Origin: an uncultured Bacteroidales bacterium
Lineage (GTDB): Bacteria > Bacteroidota > Bacteroidia > Bacteroidales > CAIXZF01
Length of the DNA: 64,000 nt
Reading direction: 5' to 3'
NCBI GenBank assembly: GCA_903923925.1
Contig: CAIXZF010000059.1
Coordinates: forward strand, 31,632 to 95,631
Part shown: one piece after another, positions 9,071 to 16,752 of the stretch
Position numbering within the stretch: the first letter of the stretch is position 1
How the letters are laid out: each line of letters opens with the position of its first letter
Translations under genes and position numbers: made by a program
Notes under the pieces: model-generated
Told to the model about the DNA's origin: nothing
Database searches by the model: none
The model's input: the letters and a program-made list of their open reading frames with translations, nothing else

Positions 9071-10243
9071 TTAATCTGCATCCAAAAATTCTTCATTGTC
9101 ATCGTAAGCCTCTATTTTACGACCAAGTAGCGGGAGAACTTTCCCGGTTATTAGTCCGGCAAGAAAGGCAACAACAATTGTTATAAAGATTCCAAACATC
9201 TGATGACCTATATTCAGGCTGCGTACTATAGGTAATACTGCAATACCTCCCATCAGTCCGGGAAGACCGTGAAGGTTAGTTACACCGCAGGTATCGATTA
9301 GCTTCATCAGGTTCTGCTGTTTCGATTGAATTACGGCAAATCCGAAGGTGGAGAGTGCACCAGCCATAATTCCAATGCCAATAGCTTCGGTATGAGAAGC
9401 AACGGCGCAAGCTGACCCTATTGCTACACCACCGGCAAGCGCCGCATTAGCAATGTCGGCAATGCTTACTTTTTTTCTTAAGGAAACAGAAACAATATAG
9501 GTTGTCAGGGTTGATCCACATAAAGCCAGAATTACATTCACAACGGTATGAGGCATTTGTTCGGCAGGTACCAGAGCTGCACAGAAACTTGGCCAGAAAA
9601 TCCACAGCATCATAGATCCGAGCATCGAATAACGGTCGCTGGTGGAATCGGTTTCAATTGTTTTCTCAAATTCCTGTTTAGTAGTCATAGTAAGAGCAAC
9701 ACCAAGACCGAAAATTGCACCAAAAGCATGAATAACAATAGAACCACCAGTATCCAGAACACCACCTTTGGGTATCAGGTTTAGTCCGCCCTCTAACACC
9801 ACCCATTCATTAAGCATGTAAAACGGGATAAAAAGCAGTCCGAGCAGGATATATTGAGGCATTTTGAGTCTTCCCAGAACAGCACCTGCAGCAATAAGCA
9901 AACTGGCTGCACCAAACTCGGCTAAAATAAGACGTTCTATTTCGTCGGTTGCCATTGTAAATAGCCCGGTAGTTTTTATGGCCATATATAATGGAAGTGA
10001 TGTGCTTACCAGTAAGAAAGTTGCGGTTAGGGCAGAACGACCGTATTTCCGGACAAAAACCATTAAAAAACCAAAACCAATAAGAAGCATTGCCATAATG
10101 TGAATGGCACGGTTGTAACGCTGATCGTTTACAACTCCTTCAGGAAGACCTTCAGGGAGAAGGCCGGCAGCGGCGGAAAGCATCGGAATGGCAAGTATAA
10201 GCAGGCAGGTAAGCAGGCAGTAGTGTAGTAATAGTTTTTTCAT
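9071..10243 (-). CDS. Rh-type ammonium/ammonia channel
   Basis: 390 residues, hydrophobic throughout, with about 11 membrane segments after a cleavable-looking N-terminus. The twin pore histidines of the Amt/Mep/Rh superfamily are present at H172 (GGSIVIHAFGAIFGL) and H325 (DTCGVTNLHGLPG). The surrounding motifs match Rh proteins rather than bacterial AmtB, which has a different context around both histidines. The predicted role is gas-like NH3/NH4+ passage across the inner membrane. No glnK/P-II gene is adjacent, so the usual Amt regulatory partner is missing here. The C-terminus is short and acidic (EAYDDNEEFLDAD). Confidence 0.85.
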   Translation of the reverse strand: MKKLLLHYCLLTCLLILAIPMLSAAAGLLPEGLPEGVVNDQRYNRAIHIMAMLLIGFGFLMVFVRKYGRSALTATFLLVSTSLPLYMAIKTTGLFTMATDEIERLILAEFGAASLLIAAGAVLGRLKMPQYILLGLLFIPFYMLNEWVVLEGGLNLIPKGGVLDTGGSIVIHAFGAIFGLGVALTMTTKQEFEKTIETDSTSDRYSMLGSMMLWIFWPSFCAALVPAEQMPHTVVNVILALCGSTLTTYIVSVSLRKKVSIADIANAALAGGVAIGSACAVASHTEAIGIGIMAGALSTFGFAVIQSKQQNLMKLIDTCGVTNLHGLPGLMGGIAVLPIVRSLNIGHQMFGIFITIVVAFLAGLITGKVLPLLGRKIEAYDDNEEFLDAD

Positions 10244-10281
10244 GCAGCACAGTTATTTGTTAATGATTTCACAATACTGTG

Positions 10282-10289
10282 CAAATGTA
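10282..10289 (-). promoter_or_regulatory. Putative -7 element for the Rh channel gene
   Basis: On the minus strand this reads TACATTTG, a perfect TAnnTTTG, about 40 bp upstream of the ATG. The -33 box is poor. A 7-bp inverted repeat (GCACAGT/ACTGTGC, 10247-10282) lies in the expected leader. Confidence 0.45.
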
Positions 10290-10387
10290 TAAGATTTCCG
10301 TTAAATACTGAACAAAATATACGCGAATCACTTAGGCCTGATTAAAATTATACCGGCCTAATGTTCTCATTATACTTTAATTGATGA

Positions 10388-11701
10388 TCAGATTTCGTCA
10401 ATGAACTTGATCAGGAGACGACAGTAATCTTCGAATTCGGTGAGCGGTAAGGTTTCTGGCCTGTCGTAAACATCATGATATGCATTGATGCCTCCAAGTG
10501 TATAAATGTAGAAGGATGGAACGCCTTTACGATAGAACATACAATGATCGCTGATGCAGGCTTCACCACGGATTTCTACCTTGGGAAGGAGTTTGTTTTC
10601 AGTATTGATTTTACTTAGGAGATCAAATTTGTCTTTAAAAATGGAGCCATTAACAACTTTTATCCCCTCATCACCGGTGCCTGCAAGGTCGAGGTTTATA
10701 AGGAAGTTGATTTTCCTGAGGTCCAGAGGTGGGTTGTCAACAAACTCTATTGCACCGAATAAGCCGAGTTCTTCGGCTCCCAGGGCGACAAAAACCATAG
10801 TGTATTTGGGTTTATTAACGGAATAATATTTTGCAAGGTTCAGCATCAGGGCTACTCCACTGGCATTATCGTTTGCCCCAGGGAAAAGAGTGGCCTTTCC
10901 CATCATTCCAAGATGGTCGTAATGGGCGGTAACCAGAATGTATAAATCAGAATTAGTTGCACCTGGAATAACTCCGCAGATATTCTGAGTAGGGTACTTT
11001 TTAAAAAAGGTACTCTCAACAATTATCTCAATACGTGTAACAGAATTTACATCGAGGTCCTTGTTTATGGTAACAACAGGTCTTGGGTTTTCAATTGATG
11101 AAGGCTCCCATGAAAGCTTATCGTTGGTTAAAACCAGTATGCCCTTGATGTTTTTATTAGGGCAATGCTTGAGCAACTCAATAAATTCATCTGTCCTGCT
11201 GCTGTGTTCTTTTGTTTCACCGGATTTATCACGATTATCAACCAGAATAAATGTTTTAGTCTTTATATCCAGAAGGCGAAGTGCATTATCTCCTACCGAA
11301 ATATCCTTTCGGGTGATTGTTTTAACCGGGAAATTGCCACTTATTCCCGGTGTTCCTGCTTCGATAAGGTAATCCGTTCCCGGTATGAGAAGATTATTGT
11401 TAAGTTTTATCATCAGCTCGCCCGGCAGGGCATTTACTGAAACATTGAATTGCTGGAAATAATCACTTCCTTTTTTTACAGCCTGAGTTTTGCTGTTGGC
11501 AATACTGTTCAAACCCAATTTCTGAAATTCAACGGCAATATAATCTGCAGCTATACGATCACCGTTGTCGACATAACCTCGTCCTTTAAATTCCGGTGAG
11601 GATAACGTATTGATAATTTCCCTGGCATATGGCAGATCCTGGGAAAAAGATGGAATGACAGCTGTGGCCAGGGTCAAAACGAAGAGCAGTAATTTTTTCA
11701 T
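10388..11701 (-). CDS. Secreted M28-family zinc aminopeptidase
   Basis: 437 residues with a signal peptide (ending IPSFSQ). The C-terminal M28 domain shows the two-zinc ligand set: H260 (TAHYDH), D278 (GANDNASG), the catalytic E310/ligand E311 (ALGAEELG), D339 (INLDLAG) and a late His (NAYHDVYDRPE). The middle section (about 90-240) could be a PA-like insertion, as in many M28 enzymes. The predicted activity is removal of N-terminal residues from peptides in the periplasm or outside the cell. The gene is divergent from the methyltransferase gene. A weak -7-like TATCTTCG lies about 20 bp upstream. Confidence 0.88.
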   Translation of the reverse strand: MKKLLLFVLTLATAVIPSFSQDLPYAREIINTLSSPEFKGRGYVDNGDRIAADYIAVEFQKLGLNSIANSKTQAVKKGSDYFQQFNVSVNALPGELMIKLNNNLLIPGTDYLIEAGTPGISGNFPVKTITRKDISVGDNALRLLDIKTKTFILVDNRDKSGETKEHSSRTDEFIELLKHCPNKNIKGILVLTNDKLSWEPSSIENPRPVVTINKDLDVNSVTRIEIIVESTFFKKYPTQNICGVIPGATNSDLYILVTAHYDHLGMMGKATLFPGANDNASGVALMLNLAKYYSVNKPKYTMVFVALGAEELGLFGAIEFVDNPPLDLRKINFLINLDLAGTGDEGIKVVNGSIFKDKFDLLSKINTENKLLPKVEIRGEACISDHCMFYRKGVPSFYIYTLGGINAYHDVYDRPETLPLTEFEDYCRLLIKFIDEI

Positions 11702-11803
11702 CTTTATGGAAATAAGGGACGAAGATACATTAATTGAATTTTCCGATTGCTATTATTTAGCGGATAAAGTTTCGCCTATTGCTGATTTTAATGACAGCCT
11801 TCG

Positions 11804-11811
11804 TATTTTTG
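11804..11811 (+). promoter_or_regulatory. Putative -7 element immediately before the methyltransferase start
   Basis: TATTTTTG matches TAnnTTTG, and the ATG follows only 4 bases later. If it is used, the transcript would be leaderless or nearly so. There is no alternative in-frame start nearby, so the box may also be fortuitous. Confidence 0.35.
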
Positions 11812-11815
11812 TTTC

Positions 11816-12613
11816 ATGCCTTCTGATAAAAAGTATACGGTATTAAGGATATTTCTTAAGTACCTTCATTATTACATAAACTCGAACAATGCGCATGGAG
11901 TTCATTCACCTTTCGTATTCAGTTTGTACAGAAATATCATCAGAAATGAATGGCCAAATTCCGATTTTAGGGAAATTGAAATGATCCGGCAGAGTTTAAG
12001 GGTGGCAAAAGAAAATCATCCCTGTGAATTTGCCTCCAAAAATCAAAATGGACTCAATTCCAGAAGTATCAGCAATCTTGCCATTAAAAGTGGTATTAAA
12101 CCCCGTTATGGAAGCTTACTTTACCGCTTGATTTCTTATTTTAAGCCTGATTTAATACTTGAAATCGGTACTTCTTTGGGCTTAAGCAGCATGTATATCG
12201 GCAAAGCAAATTCATTTGTGCAGTTTATTACGCTTGAGGGCTGTAAACAGTGTGCAGAGATGGCTGAGCAAAATTTCAGAAATGCAAAGCTGGATTCCGT
12301 TGAAGTAATCTCAGGAGAATTCAGTTCGACATTACCTATTGCATTGAACAGGCTTGGGAAGCTTGATTTTGCATTTATTGACGGAAACCACAAAAAGACT
12401 GCTGTTATAGAATATTACGAACAGATTCTTCCATTTGTTCATACGGAAACGATGCTTATTTTTGATGATATTCACTGGTCGGGTGGGATGGAGGAGGCCT
12501 GGGAATTGATCAGGAATGATTGCCGGGTTAAGGTTACAATTGATCTTTTCTTTCTGGGAATTGTGTTTTTTAAGGATAATCAGGCCAAGGAGAATTTTAT
12601 CCTCAGATTTTAA
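11816..12613 (+). CDS. Class I SAM-dependent methyltransferase
   Basis: 265 residues. The Rossmann motif I is at about 115-125 (ILEIGTSLGLSS), followed by an acidic end of strand 2 (FITLEG), VISGEFSSTLP, and FAFIDGNHKKTAVIEYYEQILP, as in the Methyltransf_24/O-methyltransferase group. DDIHWSGGMEEAW follows. The N-terminal HGVHSPFVF motif recurs in Bacteroidota relatives. It is predicted to be cytoplasmic, with unknown substrate. The neighbours give no pathway clue. Confidence 0.82.
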   Translation: MPSDKKYTVLRIFLKYLHYYINSNNAHGVHSPFVFSLYRNIIRNEWPNSDFREIEMIRQSLRVAKENHPCEFASKNQNGLNSRSISNLAIKSGIKPRYGSLLYRLISYFKPDLILEIGTSLGLSSMYIGKANSFVQFITLEGCKQCAEMAEQNFRNAKLDSVEVISGEFSSTLPIALNRLGKLDFAFIDGNHKKTAVIEYYEQILPFVHTETMLIFDDIHWSGGMEEAWELIRNDCRVKVTIDLFFLGIVFFKDNQAKENFILRF

Positions 12614-12707
12614 AAGGCTTTGTGTTCCAAAAGCATTTCACTTGAATTAACACGAATTTAATGCGTTAAATAACAAAGAAGCCATAGAAACGTTCTGAAA
12701 TATAGTT

Positions 12708-12715
12708 TAATTTTG
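12708..12715 (+). promoter_or_regulatory. Putative -7 element of the ABC ATPase gene
   Basis: TAATTTTG is a perfect TAnnTTTG, 16 bp before the ATG at 12732. No clear -33 box is seen. Confidence 0.5.
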
Positions 12716-12731
12716 CATAAATTCTCAGTGT

Positions 12732-13460
12732 ATGAATAAAGAGATCATCCATCTTTCAGATATTGCCAAACACTATACAGTTGGTAACCAGCAGGTGCTT
12801 GCGTTAAGAAGTATAAACCTTTCGATTTACAAGAATGAATACGTTGCTTTAATGGGGCCATCCGGTTCCGGAAAATCAACGCTCATGAATATTATTGGTT
12901 GTCTGGATACCGCCACACGGGGCCAGTATATTCTGAATGAAAACGATGTAAGTAAGATGAACGATAATAGTCTTGCTGAAGTTCGGAATAAGGAAATCGG
13001 TTTTGTTTTTCAGACGTTTAATCTGCTGCCCCGATCAACCGCTTTGGAAAACGTGATGTTACCACTTATATATGCCGGTGTTACTAAAGTAAAACGGATA
13101 GAACTTGCAAAAAGGGCTCTTGCAGATGTAAATCTGTCTGATCGTATTGAGCATAGGCCCAGTGAGTTAAGCGGTGGTCAACGACAAAGAGTTGCTGTTG
13201 CACGTGCTTTAGTAACCAATCCATCCATTATTCTGGCCGACGAACCAACGGGAAACCTCGACTCTAAGACTTCAATAGAAATAATGGGGCTTTTTGAAGA
13301 GATCCATAAACTTGGAAATACGGTTATCCTGGTTACTCATGAAGAGAGCATTGCACGGCATGCGCACCGGATAATCCGCCTGATCGACGGGAATGTTTCT
13401 TCGGATGAAGTAAATGCCAACATTCAGACAATGAAAGATTATGCAGCTCAGGAGGTTTAA
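12732..13460 (+). CDS. ABC transporter ATP-binding protein, MacB/LolD type
   Basis: 242 residues. Walker [10 protein letters not shown] is at 42-50, the Q-loop at [10 protein letters not shown] (91-100), the signature LSGGQRQR at 146-153 and Walker B IILADEP at 166-172, with an H-loop in VTHEE. Sequence and length match the MacB/LolD/FtsE-like group, which powers lipoprotein release or export of peptides with a separate permease. No permease gene is adjacent, so the partner must be encoded elsewhere. The next gene starts 43 bp downstream in the same direction and may share the transcript. Confidence 0.9.
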   Translation: MNKEIIHLSDIAKHYTVGNQQVLALRSINLSIYKNEYVALMGPSGSGKSTLMNIIGCLDTATRGQYILNENDVSKMNDNSLAEVRNKEIGFVFQTFNLLPRSTALENVMLPLIYAGVTKVKRIELAKRALADVNLSDRIEHRPSELSGGQRQRVAVARALVTNPSIILADEPTGNLDSKTSIEIMGLFEEIHKLGNTVILVTHEESIARHAHRIIRLIDGNVSSDEVNANIQTMKDYAAQEV

Positions 13461-13503
13461 CATTTTTTAGAAATCATTGTTTATTGTAGAAAGTTAATTG
13501 AGG

Positions 13504-14061
13504 ATGGAATTTAAGATTTATACAAAAACAGGCGATACAGGAGAGACTTCGCTGATTGGCGGAAGGCGGTTGCCTAAATATGACGATCAGATTGAAGCCT
13601 ATGGCACTGTTGACGAGTTAAATTCTTTTATTGGTGTGGTTAGGGATATGGAAATTGATGCACATTCGAAAGAAGTTTTAACTGAAATTCAGGACCGTCT
13701 TTTCACATTTGAATCTATTTTAGCCGAAGACATTGAAAAGATAGGCCATCGCAGGCTGCCTCAATTATGCGAGGCAGATATTGTAAGGCTTGAGAACGAG
13801 ATCGATAAAATGAATGAATCACTTCCGGCACTAACTTCATTTGTTTTGCCCGGAGGTCATATTACTGCTGCTCACACTCATGTTGCCAGAACAGTTTGCC
13901 GTCGTGCTGAAAGAGTTGTTCTGAGGTTATCCGAGAAGATTCCTGTAGATAAACTGGGTATAAAATATCTGAATCGATTATCAGATTATTTATTTGTACT
14001 TGCCAGGTATTTTGTTTACTTCAATAATGGAAAGGAATTACTTTGGAATCCAAGACTTTAA
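13504..14061 (+). CDS. Cob(I)alamin adenosyltransferase, PduO type
   Basis: 185 residues from the ATG at 13504; a TTG two codons upstream is less likely. The N-terminal [17 protein letters not shown] is the family's ATP-binding signature. [18 protein letters not shown] and the C-terminal [22 protein letters not shown] complete the five-helix bundle. The enzyme transfers the adenosyl group of ATP to cob(I)alamin to make coenzyme B12. It probably serves a B12-dependent methylmalonyl-CoA mutase, which fits the acyl-CoA carboxylase subunits at 41-43 kb. The mutase itself is not in the window. Confidence 0.93.
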   Translation: MEFKIYTKTGDTGETSLIGGRRLPKYDDQIEAYGTVDELNSFIGVVRDMEIDAHSKEVLTEIQDRLFTFESILAEDIEKIGHRRLPQLCEADIVRLENEIDKMNESLPALTSFVLPGGHITAAHTHVARTVCRRAERVVLRLSEKIPVDKLGIKYLNRLSDYLFVLARYFVYFNNGKELLWNPRL

Positions 14062-14070
14062 CTATAGCAC

Positions 14071-14134
14071 CAACCCTGACGGGGTTGATGGATCGTCGCT
14101 AACCCTGTCGGGGGTTTGTAACCCCGACAGGGTT
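14071..14134. repeat. Two related palindromic elements between convergent genes
   Basis: 14071-14087 is a short hairpin (CAACCC/GGGTTG). 14101-14134 has perfect 13-bp arms, AACCCTGTCGGGG and its complement, around an 8-bp loop. Both share AACCCTGNCGGGG, so the first looks like a shortened copy of the second. They could act as a bidirectional terminator or be a dispersed REP-like element. Confidence 0.7.
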
Positions 14135-14173
14135 GAAAATTTCCTGCCTGAAGGCTGCTCTGCAGCAACCACT

Positions 14174-14350
14174 TTCTGCCTCCTGCCTCCTGCCTCCTGC
14201 CTCCTGCCTTCTGCCTCCTGCCTCCTGCCTCCTGCTTTCTGCCTTCTGCCTTCTGCCTTCTGCCTTCTGCCTTCTGCCTTCTGCCTTCTGCCTTCTGCCT
14301 CCTGCCTTCTGCCTTCTGCCCTCCTGCCTCCTGCCTCCTGCCTTCTGCCT
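14174..14350. repeat. Heptanucleotide tandem array (CTGCCTC/CTGCCTT)n, about 25 units
   Basis: The 7-bp unit CTGCCTY is repeated for about 177 bp with few variants: one CTGCTTT and one 8-bp unit near 14315. On the other strand it reads AGGCAGR. The array stops 2 bp before the stop codon of the minus-strand glycosyltransferase gene. Because 7 is not a multiple of 3 and the unit has no stop codon, all frames stay open through it and produce spurious ORFs. Confidence 0.95.
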
Positions 14351-14352
14351 TT

Positions 14353-16269
14353 TTACCGGCAATACCTCTCAATTTCCCCCTGTGCCTGAGTAAGCCCCAT
14401 TTCCCTGGCTTTGCTGAGATCCTCGCAACCCCCGTTTTTGTCGCCTGAGCGTACTTTTGCCATTCCGCGGATCGCAATTGAAACCGGGTTTACAGAACCT
14501 TTTGCAATTGCAATGTTTAAATCTGAAATAGTTGCGGGCATATCGTTGCTGTTAAAGTTTGCATATCCCCGGTACATATGTAAAGAAGGATATTCGGGTG
14601 CAAGCTTTTCAACCTTATTGAATTCAAGAATGGCTTTGTTAAAGTCTTTTAAATTGTACCATGCGATACCGGTTTCATAAAACAGCATTGGATTATTAAA
14701 ACCCAGCCGGGCACTCTTTTCAAGATCAGCAAGAGCAGCATTGAACTCGCCATTTAAGTTGAGGCAGCGGGCGCGGTTTGCATAAATAGCAGGTTGTGAA
14801 GGGTTGATTTTCAATGATTTGTTGAAATCGGTGAGGGCTCTTTTACAATCTCCGGTTTTTGCGAGCAGCGTGCCCCTGTTTCCATAAGCTCTGCTGAATT
14901 GTGGCCGAAGCTGTATGGCCATGTTGAAATCGCGCATTGCTGATGCTGTATCTCCTTCAGAGGCAAATACATCGCCACGTGAATTAAGTGCTGTGTAAAC
15001 CCGGGGATTTTTTGCCAGGATATCGTTCAGCAGGGTTAGGCTGTTTTCCCATACTTTACAGCGGTTGTAGGTATTCCAGCTGAGGCTGCTGAAAAGCAGT
15101 ATCAGCAAAGCACCCACAAACAGTTTACTTTTTGGTTTCCTGATTATTAATTCATTAAGACCATAAGCTGCCAGAATAAAAATTCCGATTCCGGCGAGGT
15201 AGGTATAACGATCAGCAATAATATAGTTTGAAACAGGAATCCATTTCAGGAACATGAAAATATTGATCACAAAAAACAACAAAGCAAAAGCTATTAATCT
15301 GTTTTTACGTAAAGCGAAAAATACAATTGATAAAAAGGCGAGCGCAAGTGGGATAGACAACCACAACAAGGCTGCTATGGAGCCGTCAGCCGACTCAGGG
15401 TAAGGGTAGTAGGCGCTGAGGTTTAGCGGAAGTACGATCTTCGACAGGTAAAGAATTAAGCTAAGTGAAGGGTAGACCAGGAATTCCTGAGTTGACAAAC
15501 CCGAAGCATCTTTTGATGTATACCCCGTTTCCTTCTGGGCATAAATGGCCACTGCCGCTGTTAATACAGCAATCAGCAGATAGGCAATCTTATTTTTTAA
15601 GAAAATGGCTAGAGTTTGCTTTTCTTTGAGAAAATAATCGATAGCAATCAGACAAAATGGCAGAACGAAAGCTTGCCCTTTAGATAAACAGGCTAATAGA
15701 AAGGCAAACACGGATAAATAATAATATAATTTCTTTTTTGTTCTGAAAGCGTCAAGGTATAACACTAAAGAAAGCAGAAACCAGAATGAAAACAGCACAT
15801 CTTTACGTGCTGTAGCCCAGGCTATTGCCTCAACATTCATGGAGTGAACCGCGAAAAGTGAGGCTACAAAAACAGGAAGATAAGTGAAGTAATTGTTGGC
15901 AGGACGGTTGGGTTGACCTGAAGAAAGCAGTTTTTGTAAAAACAAAAAGACAAGGCAAGTGTTGACCAAATGTAGAATGAGGTTATGAATATGGAATGCT
16001 TTTGGGCTTAATCCGAAGAAAAAATTGTCGGCAGACAGGGAAATTAAGGTAAGAGGATGATAATGCCCTTCGAAGCTTCCAGAAAACATATCAACAATTT
16101 TTATAAGATTAAATCCGTTAAGGAGAGGGTTTGACGTGATATATACATTGTCATCCCAATTTACAAAAGCGTTGAAAAATACCGGTGAATACGCCAGTAC
16201 AGAGATAATAAGGGTAAAAAGGAGCAGCAGGATTTGAGCTTTTTGGGAGTCGTTTGAAAAGAGCCTCAT
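14353..16269 (-). CDS. TMTC-like membrane glycosyltransferase with C-terminal TPR repeats
   Basis: 638 residues. An N-terminal block of about ten membrane segments carries the GT-C hallmark acidic pair D39-D40 ([10 protein letters not shown]), [10 protein letters not shown] and [22 protein letters not shown], all as in the TMTC/PMT-like O-mannosyltransferase group. From about residue 425 there are five or six TPR units ([62 protein letters not shown]). The predicted role is transfer of a sugar from a lipid-linked donor to exported proteins, with TPRs on the external face. The donor and acceptor are not known. A heptamer array lies directly after the stop. Confidence 0.75.
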   Translation of the reverse strand: MRLFSNDSQKAQILLLLFTLIISVLAYSPVFFNAFVNWDDNVYITSNPLLNGFNLIKIVDMFSGSFEGHYHPLTLISLSADNFFFGLSPKAFHIHNLILHLVNTCLVFLFLQKLLSSGQPNRPANNYFTYLPVFVASLFAVHSMNVEAIAWATARKDVLFSFWFLLSLVLYLDAFRTKKKLYYYLSVFAFLLACLSKGQAFVLPFCLIAIDYFLKEKQTLAIFLKNKIAYLLIAVLTAAVAIYAQKETGYTSKDASGLSTQEFLVYPSLSLILYLSKIVLPLNLSAYYPYPESADGSIAALLWLSIPLALAFLSIVFFALRKNRLIAFALLFFVINIFMFLKWIPVSNYIIADRYTYLAGIGIFILAAYGLNELIIRKPKSKLFVGALLILLFSSLSWNTYNRCKVWENSLTLLNDILAKNPRVYTALNSRGDVFASEGDTASAMRDFNMAIQLRPQFSRAYGNRGTLLAKTGDCKRALTDFNKSLKINPSQPAIYANRARCLNLNGEFNAALADLEKSARLGFNNPMLFYETGIAWYNLKDFNKAILEFNKVEKLAPEYPSLHMYRGYANFNSNDMPATISDLNIAIAKGSVNPVSIAIRGMAKVRSGDKNGGCEDLSKAREMGLTQAQGEIERYCR

Positions 16270-16322
16270 TCTAGGGGATTTGATAATTGTTCATAAAAAA
16301 TGGCTTTACAAAAATAAGACAG

Positions 16323-16352
16323 TTGCTTTTTTTTTAAAATAATATATTTTTG
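16323..16352 (+). promoter_or_regulatory. Bacteroidota-type promoter of the DUF2795 gene
   Basis: TTG at 16323-16325, 19 bp spacer, then TATTTTTG at 16345-16352 (TAnnTTTG). The ATG follows 28 bp later. Confidence 0.7.
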
Positions 16353-16380
16353 CAGCTAAATTAACTAAAACTTCACGAGC

Positions 16381-16602
16381 ATGTACTGGACACTTGAATT
16401 GGCCTCTAAGCTTGAAGATGCTCCCTGGCCGGCAACAAAGGAGGAGCTCATTGACTTTTGCCTGAGATCCGGAGCGCCGGCAGAAGTTATTGAAAACCTC
16501 AGGGAAATCGAGGATGAGGGGGAGATGTATGAGAGTATCGAAGATCTCTGGCCTGAGTATCCTACAAAGGAAGATTTTTTCTTTCACGAAGATGAATATT
16601 AA
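16381..16602 (+). CDS. DUF2795 family small acidic protein
   Basis: 73 residues, very acidic, with the DUF2795 core WPATKEELIDFCLRSGAPAEVIENLREI followed by an acidic tail rich in Glu/Asp and aromatic residues (EGEMYESIEDLWPEYPTKEDFFF). It is cytoplasmic and its function is unknown. It has its own promoter and a terminator hairpin, so it is probably a one-gene unit just upstream of secA. Confidence 0.85.
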   Translation: MYWTLELASKLEDAPWPATKEELIDFCLRSGAPAEVIENLREIEDEGEMYESIEDLWPEYPTKEDFFFHEDEY

Positions 16603-16607
16603 GGTGA

Positions 16608-16634
16608 AAGACGCCAGGCTATGCCTGGCGTCTT
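16608..16634 (+). terminator. Strong 12-bp hairpin after the DUF2795 gene
   Basis: AAGACGCCAGGC, loop TAT, GCCTGGCGTCTT. The stem is perfect and GC-rich, but the following T-run is broken (TTAGTTTCTG). Confidence 0.7.
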
Positions 16635-16689
16635 AGTTTCTGTAAAATTACACAGTACCTGCCAAACCGGGAACATTATTTTAAATTCG

Positions 16690-16697
16690 TATTTTTG
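16690..16697 (+). promoter_or_regulatory. Putative -7 element of secA
   Basis: TATTTTTG matches TAnnTTTG, 55 bp upstream of the secA ATG. The leader contains an ACCGGCCGGC-type GC-rich inverted sequence at about 16711-16727. Confidence 0.5.
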
Positions 16698-16752
16698 GCA
16701 TAACTATTGAACCGGCCGGCGCAACCGGTCTCTATTATTTAATATAAATCCA

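Noticed and set aside
14058..14477. Open frames in several phases through the heptamer array
   Set aside because: They consist of translated 7-bp repeats (QKAEGRR, CLLPSAF) and exist only because the unit lacks stop codons.
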